Source: Haemonchus contortus
Lineage: Eukaryota; Nematoda; Chromadorea; Rhabditida; Trichostrongylidae
Direction of reading: 5' to 3'
NCBI GenBank assembly: GCA_000469685.2
Contig: LS997564.1
Location: forward strand, 16,023,591 to 16,087,590
Length of the DNA stretch: 64,000 nucleotides
Positions 45,302 through 55,909 of the stretch are shown here, in pieces. The notes under the pieces were generated by a model that searched no databases, was not told where the DNA came from, and saw nothing but the letters and a program-made list of their open reading frames with translations. The position numbers and the translations under genes are program-made. Position 1 is the first letter of the stretch. Each line of letters starts with the position of its first letter.

Positions 45302-46550
45302 GGTTGTCTTTTATATTTCGGGATTTGAGAACAGGAACAGATACTATTTATTGAAAATCGCTTGACTGTCTTTCAAAATTCTCCACATTAGGATCTATAC
45401 ACTTTTGCATGGGCTCGAACCAATTTTCTAAGCACTTTTGCCACTCTGATTAAGGTAACTCTGAAACATAGGTTCAGAACGCATTAACGACTTCTTCAGG
45501 TGTCGAAAAACGTTGACCTCTCATTTTATTTTTTACGTACGGGATAAGAAGAAGTCACTCAAGGACTATATGGCTGATGACTTATAAAACCTTTGTTTTG
45601 ACTGGCAAAAAATGCAGTTGTTTGAGCCGATGTGTGGGTGCTCGTATTGTCGGGGTGATGAGTGATCCGTCTTTGGCACTTGATTTTCCTGATTTCTTGG
45701 AAGGAAACTGGCAAACAAGTATTTGTATGCCACTCAGAATTGACTTTTCTGCTTGTTCTAGTGTACGGTTGCGACATGTATAGTTCTTCCAAAAAAAAAA
45801 CAGGAGATCAATTGCTCGGAAGTGCTTGGTGCGCGGACAGCTTTTGTTGGATTTGGCTCATCTTGATATGCACATACGGTCGACTGCTGTTTTCTTTCGG
45901 GCTCATACGCATAAATTCATGATCCATCACCTGTCTCGATGTCATAGACGTGTTTCGAAGCACCGCGATCGTATTTTCCGAGCATTTCTTTCGACCAATC
46001 GACACGAGTCCCTTTTTTGGGGGATTAGCAATTATTCAAAAACAGTTTTTTCACAGTCAAATGTTCATGCAAAATTGAATGTAAGCTAGTTCCACTAATG
46101 CCCATGGTTGCCTCAATCTCACGATAGGTCACATGACGATCTTGCAGTATTAGTTTGTGCACAGCATGATCCGTTTCCGGAACGACAACTGATTTCGGAC
46201 AACCTCCACGAAATTCGTCTTCGAGTGAACCACGACCTCGGGTGGACTCACTGTACCATCGATAAACATTAGTCTTGGATGGAGCTTCATCCCCAAAAAT
46301 TGAACTAAGCTAATCCATGCATTGCTGCTGAGTTAGTCCACGTCGGAAGTTGTAGAAAAAAATCGCGCGAAAATGCTCACGGTTCAACTCCATAGCCTGG
46401 CAGAAACAAAATCTTATAACTTAGTGTAAACAACACAAATCGCGCTCAAATTTTGCAATGGAACCATAAAATAGTCAAACTTCACGATAGTGGTGTCAGT
46501 TGCTAGATTGCCACACTAGTAATTCCAAATCCCGAAATATAAAAGGCAAC
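45302..46550 (-). mobile_element. Mariner of the cecropia type, about 1.25 kb
   Basis: The end GGTTGTCTTTTATATTTCGG (45302) matches the complement of the right end (CCGAAATATAAAAGGCAACC, about 46531-46550). TA precedes the left end; the right TA is mutated. It carries a minus-strand transposase relic with N-terminal start near 46393. Confidence 0.85.
45559..46393 (-). pseudogene. Mariner transposase pseudogene (cecropia-like)
   Basis: The start at 46393 reads MELNREHFRAIFFYNFRRGL, then TQQQCMD and a stop. GDEAPSKTNVYRWYSE and ETDHAVHKLILQDRHVTY, then GISGTSLHSILHEHL, are the paired helix-turn-helix region. Further along, 45792-45559 has FQEIRKIK, then THHPDNTSTHTSAQTTAF (second catalytic Asp region) and ISHQPYSP just before the third. 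Several stops and frameshifts separate the pieces. Confidence 0.85.
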
Positions 46551-47410
46551 CCTCGTCTATGCAGCTCCTGTCCACTCATCGAAGAGACACGCAGACTTTC
46601 TTGAGAATCTCCCAACCGGGCTTTCTTCAACGATTTCTCAGAAGCAGCAACAGAAGTGTGTCTTAAAATGCAAGCTTCGCTCTTTACCGACCCATTCGAT
46701 TGCAGCCCTAGAAACTCGTTGGCCAATTGGAGACAGGAACAAAATCGCAAACATTTCCTCAGCCCCCCTTAATATTTTTCATTCGTGAGCACATGTGCTG
46801 GGATTTCTAAATTTCATTCTTGTAATAATCTTCTGATGTTAGCAGCACCTCAAAAAATCACCCTTATGGAGACATTCTGATGATTTTCATACTATTCTCG
46901 ACAAAAATAAGCGATATCGCTCTGGTGACATAGATTTCAGTCCGAACCACCCTGGAAAAGGGTAAATGGTCGCGAAAAACTATAAAGAGTCACTAGGCCT
47001 TTTTATTTTGCTCATAGAGATGGTGAGCACATCCAACGGTTAGTAAAAAGAAGAGATAGAACAAGCTCTTTTTACTTTGAAGTGAAGTTGAGTGAAGAGG
47101 GTGAAGTGAAGAGTGAAGTTCTCTGAGTCAATCATTAAAGTAACTTCTATGTCGAGTGCTGCTTTTGACTAAATAATCGTAGCACTACGTATCCATGATT
47201 ACTTGATGATTAATTGATATGATGCGCGCGTTAGCGTACATAGTCAAGCTTATGGCAAGTATGAGCCTCTTACAGAAATGTTCCATAAATAAGTAAATGT
47301 GAGGGTGAAGGTTGGTATTTTTGTGCTTGAAGACGGCTCTCACTTGGACTGCAGATGTGGAACTCTAGTCGTTCAGCTGAGTGACATGAAAGACTTGAAT
47401 ATTGTTTTTC
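46551..47410. other. Unassigned stretch next to the mariner
   Basis: A Ser-rich minus frame (46750-46496) overlaps the mariner end and is doubtful. At 46940 a plus-strand acceptor (GATTTCAG) and a nearby GGTAAATG could bound a 21-base micro-exon. GCGCGCGTTAGCGTACATAG at 47225 is a dispersed motif. Confidence 0.25.
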
Positions 47411-47413
47411 CAG

Positions 47414-47468
47414 CAGCAGGCTCAGAACCATTCGAGATGACGATAACAACAATAACGACTATAGCGAT
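47414..47468 (+). CDS. Candidate exon, acidic Asn/Asp-rich
   Basis: Bounded by a clean acceptor (TTGTTTTTCCAG) and donor (GTAAGTACTT). One phase is open and reads SRLRTIRDDDNNNNDYSD, ending at a codon border. Other phases contain a stop. It lies 2.8 kb upstream of the better exon at 50265-50424 on the same strand and may belong to that gene, but intermediate exons do not join in phase. No family recognised. Confidence 0.4.
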
Positions 47469-47967
47469 GTAAGTACTTATTTACTTAGCTATGATTTACA
47501 TTAAAGCCCTGTTGGTTACCATGTTTTTGTGAGGTTCTACATATTCATTCATGTATACTCTTTTGAAGTCTATGGTGAATCATAAATAGAAGGTCTGTCA
47601 CAACTTCTATATTTTAGAACACGTAGGGCCTTATTGTTAGTTATATGGTCCCACGATTCTCCGCGCGCGTTTCGTGTAATCTATCATGATTGGGGTACTG
47701 TAAGGAGCGTACTTTTGAATGAGAACCGTAAAGAACCCCCAGTTACCCATAATCGAGGTGAGACCATTGCGGGCAAAGGATTCATCCTTAGTGCGTTGCT
47801 AACACTTTGATATTTTTATTACTATCGTTAGTACTTTTCACTCCGTTGGCTCTATTCCGATTGATTACTAAGGTTGTATGAGTGTCTCAATTAGCTGAGT
47901 CGCTGTTATGATTAAGGAAAGCGACGGTTTCGATGGCGAAGATAATGGTGACTGCGCTCCTATTTAA

Positions 47968-48478
47968 AGGCACAGTTCACGGTAAAAATTGTTTCTGAGA
48001 TTCTCCCACAGGATGAATTCGAGGCCTTCGCGTATACCATATCTGGCACTATTGGGTCGGAAAACGGCCTAGTCAGGGAGTTATGAAGGCTCAAAGACTA
48101 GCGTGTGTATCCTCGGACGAGGTCCACCGGCATTGTAGAGCACCGACCACAAGGGAACCCATGTAGGAAGTTCAAACAACTTGTCATGATTCAAAGCGAC
48201 AGTGAAAGACAGTTCTGTGCGGTTCTGGCTTGATGTAGTGAGCTCTTTGGGCAATTGCGATAACTGAAATCTCGTCCAAACACCCCTTCCATGCTATTTC
48301 CATCAAGGTAATCTCGTCCAAGCTCTATTTTCCCTACTTATGAGGAGCCTTATTATTCTCAAAATTGGCAAATTCTTTCGCTTCCTTCTCTACCCAATGA
48401 ATTATTCCCAATCTATACTTCCGCTTTCCGAATAAGAACGATAAAAACGGGTACCTCAAAATTATCGTAAACTGTGCC
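47968..48478. mobile_element. TTAA element, 511 bp, complete
   Basis: AGGCACAGTTCACGGTAAAA and ATTATCGTAAACTGTGCCT are inverted ends flanked on both sides by TTAA (47964-47967 and 48479-48482), a piggyBac-like target duplication. The interior type differs from that of the 34621 and 63138 copies. No coding capacity. It lies between the candidate exons at 47414 and 48653. Confidence 0.88.
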
Positions 48479-48652
48479 TTTAATGGAGCAGCGCAACTAG
48501 AATGAATGTGATTATAGACTACTGGGAGATAAAGAAACCTCATAGGCACTGAATTGGACTAAACTATTACTTTGACATCAAAAAAGACACTGATTAGGAG
48601 GTTGGTGATTTTTGTGCGTTCTTCGGAATATTTTTATGATAATATATTTCAG

Positions 48653-48849
48653 AGAGACTGGCCGTTTTTCCACGATTGATTCTTGGTTCTTCCGTTGACA
48701 AACAGATCCCTCTTCCTATATGGATTCCCACTCGATTCTCTAGATGCGAGCATGAAGCTTTTTGTAAAACAAGCCAAAAACTACAAATTCCGCAGTTCCA
48801 TTACATGAGATCTCTACTCTATTGTTTAATATTTTTTGTTATAACCTAA
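48653..48849 (+). CDS. Candidate terminal exon, unknown protein
   Basis: After an acceptor (ATATATTTCAG) the frame from 48655 is open for 64 codons to TAA at 48847. It begins RLAVFPRLILGSSVDK, then IPLPIWIPTRFSRCEHEAF, and ends with a hydrophobic stretch (LLYCLIFFVIT). It could be a C-terminal exon with a membrane tail. The phase does not follow directly from the exon at 47414-47468. Confidence 0.3.
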
Positions 48850-49138
48850 ATTTTTGTTGTTATAAAGTTGGCCTTATGAAGTGTTTGCAAGGAAACCAAT
48901 TTCACCGCTCCATATCCTTCCATTAGGCTCTTGCCTTTTCAATCTCAGCCTTTGAAATAATCGCACAAAACTAGAAGTAATTATTCTCATACTTCTTATG
49001 GCTAAGTGGATGAAAAACTGGCAACTGCCACCGGAATGATGTATTCGCGGCACCCCGATCAAAAGCGCCTCAGACAATGAACAAGCACACGAAATGTGCG
49101 CGGAGAACCGTCAGATAATTTGAATGCTATCGAAAACA

Positions 49139-50208
49139 TCCTACTATATATAATTCGCTAAGTGTGTCTGTTGGTTTTGTCGGTGTGTTTGTGTGTGTTT
49201 GTTTGTTTGTTTGTTTGTTTGTGTGGGTGCGTGTGTGTGTGTGTGCGTGTGTGTTTTCGTACTAACAATGGAACCTTAGCACTTTAATAAGTGATGTAGG
49301 AGATGACGATATCGTAGGTTCTCGGTGACAAGAACTGATCATAACTGATAAGAGAAGATGAGGGACCTAAGAGAGGCCACCTACCGATCAAAATCATAAT
49401 GTTTTCGGTATCTGCGATATAGCTTTGACCGTTAATTATGTTTCACTCGGTAAGACGTATGGTAGAGTAGGGTGACAAAAGTGAGTGGGTAAGTGCAGTG
49501 ATAGGGACCCATTAGGGCAATACGATAAGCAGGTTAGAACTTTGCTCATTTCTTACTATTAGATCACGACCACTACCCAGCAAGGTTTGTGATTCAATGA
49601 AGGATCCTCTCTGCTCTATATCATTTGCGACAAGACTTACTAGACCGCCAGTCATCTGGAATTCTCAACTAATGATATCTCTGTAAGAAAAGGGTCCATT
49701 GATAAATAACATCCGATAACGGTGCCATCATCGCTCAGAACATCTCCGCAGTATCATCTTTGGTAGTCTAACAGCTAGATCTTTGATGGGTATTTCTTCT
49801 CATAAAGGGTGCAGGAGATCGGGAATTCCAATCAAAGGCGTATGCACCGACTTTCACTGTACACCATTTGCACTGCCCTGTACCTCTGCGCCGAAATTCG
49901 TGTACAGGAAACTATTATTTGTTTCAAAAAAAGGAGTGAAGAGTTAGCCGACTTACTACAACTTTGTCAAAGAAGGAGGGAAACCCGGCGTCAGCCGGGC
50001 GAACAGGCAATGTGATATGCTACGACGACATAATCTGTTCCGAGCTCTGTTCCAGTTTCATACTCTCACTCAGCTAAACAGCGGGAAAAACTAAAAATCT
50101 ATAAATTTTGAAAAAGGAGGGGAAAATTCTTCAGTTCAACGTTTCTCGGGATAGGGTGTTTGACACAAGAAGGAGGAGAGCCTGGCGTTAGGTGGGCGAT
50201 CCGACTGG
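49139..50208 (+). mobile_element. Complete nonautonomous Helitron G, 1070 bp
   Basis: It starts TCCTACTATATATAATTCGC after A (49138) and ends with hairpin GCCTGGCGTTAGGTGGGC, then GATCCGACTGG, before T (50209). A (TTTG)n/GT tract follows the 5' end; the rest matches the unique part of Helitron A without its 145-bp unit array. An extra internal hairpin (CCCGGCGTCAGCCGGG, about 49984) precedes the terminal one. It ends 56 bp upstream of the exon at 50265. Confidence 0.9.
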
Positions 50209-50264
50209 TATTTACATAAATGGATAAATTTAGGCTCGCTCGAGCATTAATTTTTCTTCTCCAG

Positions 50265-50424
50265 ACGTGTAAGGGAAAATCCACATTATCGTCATCGTAA
50301 TTCGCTGATACGCTGGAGCCAGCGAAGTCGTGGGAGAGCCTTTTCCTTTTTCGTCTCCATTGTCATGTTCTTCGTCTTCCCCGGCTTCCTTGTGATCTTA
50401 TTATTATTTGAAGTCTTCGCCTAT
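50265..50424 (+). CDS. Exon encoding a basic segment and a membrane helix
   Basis: A 160-bp exon sits between a textbook acceptor (TTTTTCTTCTCCAG) and donor (GTAAGGAGT). One phase is open for 53 codons: basic RVRENPHYRHRNSLIRWSQR, then a long hydrophobic run (FFVSIVMFFVFPGFLVILLL) ending FEVFAY. This looks like a cytosolic positive stretch before a transmembrane helix. If spliced to the acceptor at 50470-50472 the next codon is TAA, so it may be the C-terminus of a single-pass protein. No family recognised. Confidence 0.55.
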
Positions 50425-50597
50425 GTAAGGAGTCACTTACTGAAGTATTGTCATCACATTTCGAAACTTCAGTAACTTCAGCTTTGTCCCCTAAAAACTT
50501 TGTAAAGAGACACAACAGTCCGCTTATCAGAAAATGTACATGCCAGTTGGGGCTATGCACGCTAATGCGTGCACTTATGTCCACGACCGCTCATCTA

Positions 50598-51175
50598 TTA
50601 GGTTGATGCATGATAACTGCGGACTTTTTTCGGCAAATTTTATTTAAAAAAAAGATGAAAGTATTTAACAAATACATGTTCAAAAAGTACTCCGGGACGT
50701 ATTCACGATCTAATTCAAGCACTGCTTCCCATTTGCTAGCAGTCGGATGCCACAGGCGAAGAAGTTTCGGTCCATGGAGGCGATCCTCACCGCGACATGG
50801 GCCACCAAGTCATCTATCTCGTCGTAAGGCCTGTTTGCTAGCCAATCTTTCAACGATCGGGTGACGTGATAACTTATAGGGTTTCTGTGGGTCAATATAG
50901 AGATTTAGGAGCGAATCCAAGTCCTCAGTTGGCTTTGGCTGTCAATTCCATCGCCAAAAGGTTTGTTGAGATCGCGTAATGAGTGTGCCACCTTCCATCA
51001 TATCTCGAAGTAACAGAGCAGAATGTGGCGAATAAGAAGATGACTTCCAATACATATTTCTATATCGGTAGGAAATCGAGTAGATTATTTTTATGAAAAT
51101 CCCGACTTCAATAGTGAAATTGTATGGAGAGAAAAGAAGCAGCGAAAAAATCCGCAATAATTATGCATCAACCCA
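50598..51175. mobile_element. Mariner-type deletion derivative, 578 bp
   Basis: TTAGGTTGATGCATGATAAC at the left and ATAATTATGCATCAACC at the right are inverted ends near TA dinucleotides. It is related to the 394-bp copy at 38653 but longer. The minus strand retains RPYDEIDDLVAHVAVRIASM and a short tail, likely remains of a transposase C-terminus. Confidence 0.8.
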
Positions 51176-51379
51176 TACACGGTTTTATTCAGCGGAATGT
51201 TGGATTACAAGAATAAGATAGTTTCCCTTAGATTTGAACGGTGTTCAGTTCAGGGGTTCACTTGAACAGTATTATTGGTGGTTGATCATAACCACGTCAC
51301 CTCGAGGCAGCCCCTTCTTTTAACTGCTCATGACCTCTTTCTCCGAATTCTAGAATGTTTTCTATAGAGGCAAAATTCC

Positions 51380-51620
51380 TTATATTAGTCGTACCCAACC
51401 CTGTGCAAACTCGGCCCGGGTTAGGAAATCAGCTATGCTTCTTCTACTAGCTATAACCACTTCTTCCCTGTATTCTAGAATATCTATAGGCAGAACTATG
51501 AATTTTTAATCTGAGCCCCGCCCACTTCAGTACAAACCCCTCCCATTACGAGAGTTTGACTACATTTGTTTCATCACCTCTAATTACTTTTTTTCGCGCT
51601 CTAGAACGCTTCAGACGGAA
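51380..51620 (-). repeat. Inverted fragment of the 127-bp-array repeat
   Basis: The complement carries the array's words (ATTCATAGTTCTG-like, GTGGGCGGGGCTCAGATTAA, TCTAGAA) in diverged form. About two units. Confidence 0.55.
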
Positions 51621-51624
51621 GATT

Positions 51625-52085
51625 TCTTGATTTCTAGAAGCAGCGCAAACAAGGTGGACCCAGCCGACCATTGATGAAGGAAAGAAAAGTTCGCCTCCGT
51701 TACAAAGGCGGCCAACTTCCTTTACTAAATACCTCTGGACATTAAAACTAGTCCCGATGTTAAAGAACTAGAGCAGTTCTTAACAGCAAACCGGTGTCTT
51801 CGCCATTGTTTCCCGATCGCATCCAAAAATGTGGGGGACGCTCCGGCGCGTGTCGCGAGCACAAATACTCCTCGATGGTAGATACCAAGTCGAAGAAACT
51901 CCTCGAGAAACTTATTTCACTACCGTTCCAATAATACATGTCTAACACCTTATTCTGAGTTCTGAGCATCTAACTGTTATTCCTTAACGTTTTGTTGATG
52001 GTGTTATGAAGTTGACTCGCTTAGGAGTTTGTTTATGTCCCTAGACTCTTCACTCTTATAGACATCTCTAGCAGTCGAGTGTCCT
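51625..52085. other. Unassigned stretch
   Basis: No gene. CCGGCGCGTGTCGCG near 51850 recurs inverted near 52290, so 51840-52310 might be the body of an old TIR element around the 34-bp tandem array. Confidence 0.3.
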
Positions 52086-52087
52086 TT

Positions 52088-52245
52088 TAGTGAGGCGTAG
52101 TTATTCTACTTTGCCTTTTGGTAGGGCGTAGTTATTCTACTTCGTCTCTTGGTAGGGCGTAGTTATTCTACTTTGTCCCTTGGTATGACGTAGTTATTCT
52201 ACTTTGTTTTAGCCCGATTGGTAGGGCATAGTAATTCTACTTTGT
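52088..52245. repeat. Tandem repeat of about 34 bp, five units
   Basis: GGCGTAGTTATTCTACTTTG or close variants recur about every 34 bases (later units 36-40), separated by TTGGTA-type linkers. Confidence 0.88.
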
Positions 52246-52249
52246 TTTA

Positions 52250-53680
52250 TCCCGATGCCCTGAAAGGGTGTTTTTTCGGAGCCGCGCACGCGACACGCGC
52301 CGGAAGTTCTTTGTATTTGGATTCGATGTTGTTTCCCTCACTTTTGCCTATTCGTATTCATTCGTGGTATCTAAACGAGATAACTCTGTTTACCATCGGG
52401 CGTCTATGTGAGATTTTCACTAGCACTAGATCATTGAGAGTTCACCTACTAAGTACAGCTTTCTTAAAACCACAGGATCAGAAAACACTCACTGCTGTCT
52501 CCAACAGTCATGCCTTCAAACCGTAAACTCTCAGCAGATTTGAAATCGACAGTCAGAAGTCGGATTGCATGCTTGCCTTAGCCTTTCCGGGATTTCTGAA
52601 CTTCATAGGGATAACGTTTCAGCGTGTTCGCCCTCGCCAGAGCGATAATTAGAAAACCATTCGAGATCGATTCACCTATAGGGCAAGACTATTCTTAGAC
52701 AGTTCTCTGGACTAGGAGACTCCCGGATCTCGTAGACGAAAGTGCTTCGAGGCTTACCTTGATATGAGTCGCTGGAGCGTCAGGTCAAGGCAAGACACTA
52801 AGCACTCTTGTATACGGGTCCGGGGGGTCTTCTAGTCAAGAGAACTGCCATAAGCGAACATGCCGAGACATTAGCCCTATCAAGTTTCACAATGTAGTCA
52901 AAGGTGATGTTAAGGCCGAGGGAAAGTCTATCATGGTATAACTTGTTTTAATTCGATGACTTGACCTGCTGTTATGTCGCCGCAGTACGCGATTCGGAAG
53001 TCTCACAAGGATGGCGATTTGTGTGCGAAACATTGGAATCGTATCTGTGCTTTCCGGGCGCCATGTTCTTTACCCCTTATACTATCGAATACTGCTCTTG
53101 CCTTCTTGTGGCTTATAGGTCATTGCTTAGGCTTAGGCAGGAGGGTTCTCGGTAGTGTAAGGGATAACGAGCACGGTGCCCGGAAAGCATAAGTATGGAT
53201 TCAAGCCTCGGCCCGAGGCGGAACTCTCGCCCTTAAATCACCATTCTCGTGGGAGTTCCGGAACGCGTACTGCGGCGGTATAACAGCAGTTAAAAAAACA
53301 TTGAGTCTTCTCCCTTACGTTGTACGGCAGGTTTAGAGTCTCCAACTCTTATTGCAGTCCAACACACATTTTATCGTAGTAAAATTGCCCTTCGTAAAAC
53401 TTGCTTATAAGCCAGCCCTCGCTGCCGCAAAGCATCAATGGTTCAACACCCCGAGCCTAGATACTTTTGCTTCGAGCATTGTCGATCACCGGAAAAACAA
53501 TGTTCACTCGAGGTTTAACGCTGGTTCACACTACCGTCTGCAATTAAGTCTTTTCCCGTGTATAGCATTTTCTTGGATTCCTCAGGCCAACAATTGCGCG
53601 CGCTCCCTCGAATTTGAAGAAACTTGTTCTCTTCAAGCGCAGTTCATCTCTTCTAATGTATGCTACTACTTCTGCAAATT
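52250..53680. other. Unassigned, possibly decayed repeat
   Basis: Short frames only (102 codons at 52218-52526; 111 codons at 53352-53687) without domains. CAGCTTTCTTAAAACCACAGG near 52459 recurs near 56153, pointing to a dispersed repeat covering parts of 52.4-53.3 kb and 56.1-56.9 kb. Confidence 0.3.
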
Positions 53681-53687
53681 TGTTTAA

Positions 53688-53928
53688 CCCATTGACGACC
53701 GCATGGCCCTCCGACGACCAACACCATATCGTGCCCCTGTAGTATTTGTATTATTTGTCAAGTGTTGTTACTATTATTTCACGTTTTCAAGTATCAGCTG
53801 AGCTCACAGCCTACTAGACAATCTTGAAGGATTGGTGTGAAGAAATCACTCATTCCCAACTACAGCTATGAGAAAAATTAAAAGTTTATGTAAGGACAAC
53901 GTAAAATGCGCGGTCGTCAATGCGCGGG
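53688..53928. mobile_element. piggyBac-type MITE, 241 bp
   Basis: The element begins CCCATTGACGACCGC and ends GCGGTCGTCAATGCGCGGG, flanked on both sides by TTAA (53684-53687 and 53929-53932). The TTAA/CCC...GGG/TTAA arrangement is the piggyBac signature. No coding capacity. Confidence 0.85.
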
Positions 53929-54392
53929 TTAAGCTCTTGCCCATGTCAGTGCGATTTCAACAGCGTGAAGGATGGTGCTCAGAGGTTACAGGCAATCAAC
54001 TGCCCCCTCCAGATCGAACTAATCCAGGTAGCAGTAGCACAATCTAGCTTTTCTTGATACTTCATAAACCCCTGGCCGTCAAAAGCATTTGCTGGAACGG
54101 TTTTTTGTGAATATTTTTTCCTCACTCGACCGATTTGTACGAAAATTTTGTGTCATATGTAGCACTGTCACAACCAATATACGTCACTAACACTTCATTC
54201 CAACGAATGATTGTACCCTAAAATTCCATAGATAAGAGTGGTCCATAGATAAGAGCGATTGCTCGAAAATGAAAATTGTCCTTTGTATAAGTTTTTTTGG
54301 CGTTGTGTGCTCATGATTATCGCAATAATAGCCTACAACTCTACCTTTATTCTTACTGTTTTCTACACTCTTTCTATCCTGTATCACCTGCT

Positions 54393-54587
54393 ATGACTGC
54401 TTTCATAGTCCGGCTGTAAACAAGGAGAGACAAGATCAAAAACTATTTGCACGAGCCCCTGGTTGTCTGGTTTTTGATCTTGTTCTCCTTTGTTTTCACC
54501 CCTTCGACCAACCATCTGCCGCCCTCCTCTCCCCTAGCACGCCTCGTAGCACGCCGGCCGGCCGGCCGGCGGACTATAAAAGCAGTC
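54393..54587. mobile_element. MITE inserted at the pogo start codon
   Basis: ACTGCTTTCATAGTCCGGC at the left and GCGGACTATAAAAGCAGT at the right are inverted ends, flanked by CTATG on each side (5-bp target duplication). The interior shares GAGACAAGATCAAAAACTA with the 43833 copy. The right-hand CTATG supplies the ATG of the transposase frame. Confidence 0.85.
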
Positions 54588-54588
54588 T

Positions 54589-55747
54589 ATGAAACGTCAT
54601 AAGTCGTATACAGCAGCTTTCAAGCTAGACGCCGTCAATTATCGTGATTTGCATGGAACCCCGGCAGTGGCTAGTCATTTTGAAGTCACTGAAGCAATGA
54701 TAAGAAAGTGGGTTGTTGATCGACAAAATCTTCAAGAGATGCCAGCAACGAAGAGAGCCCGACGATACAAAAAACCAAGCGTTGAAGAAGTTGACGATGC
54801 CATCTACAACTGGGTTGTCAAAAAACGAGAAGAAAACAGAGCTGTCACGGTGAAAGAAATAAGGACCAAAGCAAACGAATCAGCAGAAGAGCATGGTCAC
54901 CAAAATTTCAAAGCATCTACGCGTTGGTGCAGCCTGTTTACGGCGCGAAAAAAGCTTTCTGTACGAAGAAGCACAAGTGTCGGTTAACCATTACCGTCTG
55001 ACCATCTACAAAAATGCTCGGATTTTCGAAAGCTCGTTGCAGCTGAAGCCTTAAACGTATCCCCTTTAATTTGGGAAATACTGATGAAGTACCAGTTCCC
55101 TTTGATATCGTTTGATCCTACCGGCCATGAGAAATCTAATTTTACTGTTGTATTGGGAGTGACTGCTGCTGGAGAGAAACTTAAACCAATGCTAATTTTT
55201 AAGAAGAAGTTAATGCCAAAAAGACAATTTCCTCCAGGTGTCATTGTGAAAACGAATGAAAAAGGTTGGATGAATCAGGAATGGATCAAAGAATGGATCG
55301 TTGAAGTATGGAACAGAAGAGAAAATCTAAATTCCGATCCTGATATTTGATTCGTTGGTATTTGATTCTGCTCGTTGCCACGTAACTGATGGAGTGAAAC
55401 AATTTTGTCAACAATATAGCAAAATTGCCGTTATACCAGGAGGATTGACTGAAATATTACAACCCTTAGACGTCGGCATCAACAAACCGTTTGAAGACTA
55501 CTTGAAAGCTGGCTGGGAAAAATGGATGAGAGATGAAGCCAAAGCAACTTACACAAAAAGTGGAATAAGGAGAAGGTTGAGCTACGAAGAAGCTGCATTT
55601 TTAGTTAGCGGAAGTTTCCAATCCATCTCATCTGATGTTATCCAACATAGCTTTGAAAGAGCATTGTGTGATTTGGAGAACTTTGAAAACGATTTTGCCA
55701 TGATGAATATAAACGATGATGACGAAGTAGAAGTTGGAAAAGTTTAG
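54589..55747 (+). pseudogene. Pogo/Tigger-type transposase, frameshifted
   Basis: Nuclear DDE-type transposase (same superfamily as CENP-B and jerky). Start MKRHKSYTAAFKLDAVNYRD, then HFEVTEAMIRKWVVDR (DNA-binding helix-turn-helix), then a second DNA-binding region to about 54930. A frame problem and TAA at 54985-54987 follow. Around 55069 NTDEVPVPFDI (first Asp) appears in one frame while 55084-55350 stays open in another (PTGHEKSNFTVVLGVTAAGE, KPMLIFKKK). From 55355 a third frame reads VFDSARCHVTDGV (second Asp) and EILQPLDVGINKPFEDYLK (third Asp), then an acidic tail to TAA 55747. All three catalytic Asp contexts survive, with two or three frame changes, so inactivation is recent. Confidence 0.88.
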
Positions 55748-55909
55748 TGTAATGTTTATGTTGTAGTCCTTATTGTTTATTGTCTATTGTATTTGCATTT
55801 GTTTATTGTACTGTGTTATTGTTTACTGTTGTCAAATAATATTTTTAAAAAATTTTTCAAAATCAATTTTTACCGGTATATTGAACCGCTCTTATCTATG
55901 GAATTTTAC

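Larger units (their letters stand above)
54221..55906 (+). mobile_element. Pogo/Tigger-type transposon, 1686 bp
   Basis: AAATTCCATAGATAAGAG at the left and CTCTTATCTATGGAATTT at the right are inverted ends flanked by TA (54219-54220 and 55907-55908). GGTCCATAGATAAGAGCG repeats the end sequence just inside the left terminus. A MITE (54393-54587) sits between the left end and the transposase start. The transposase frame is interrupted (separate entry). Confidence 0.9.
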
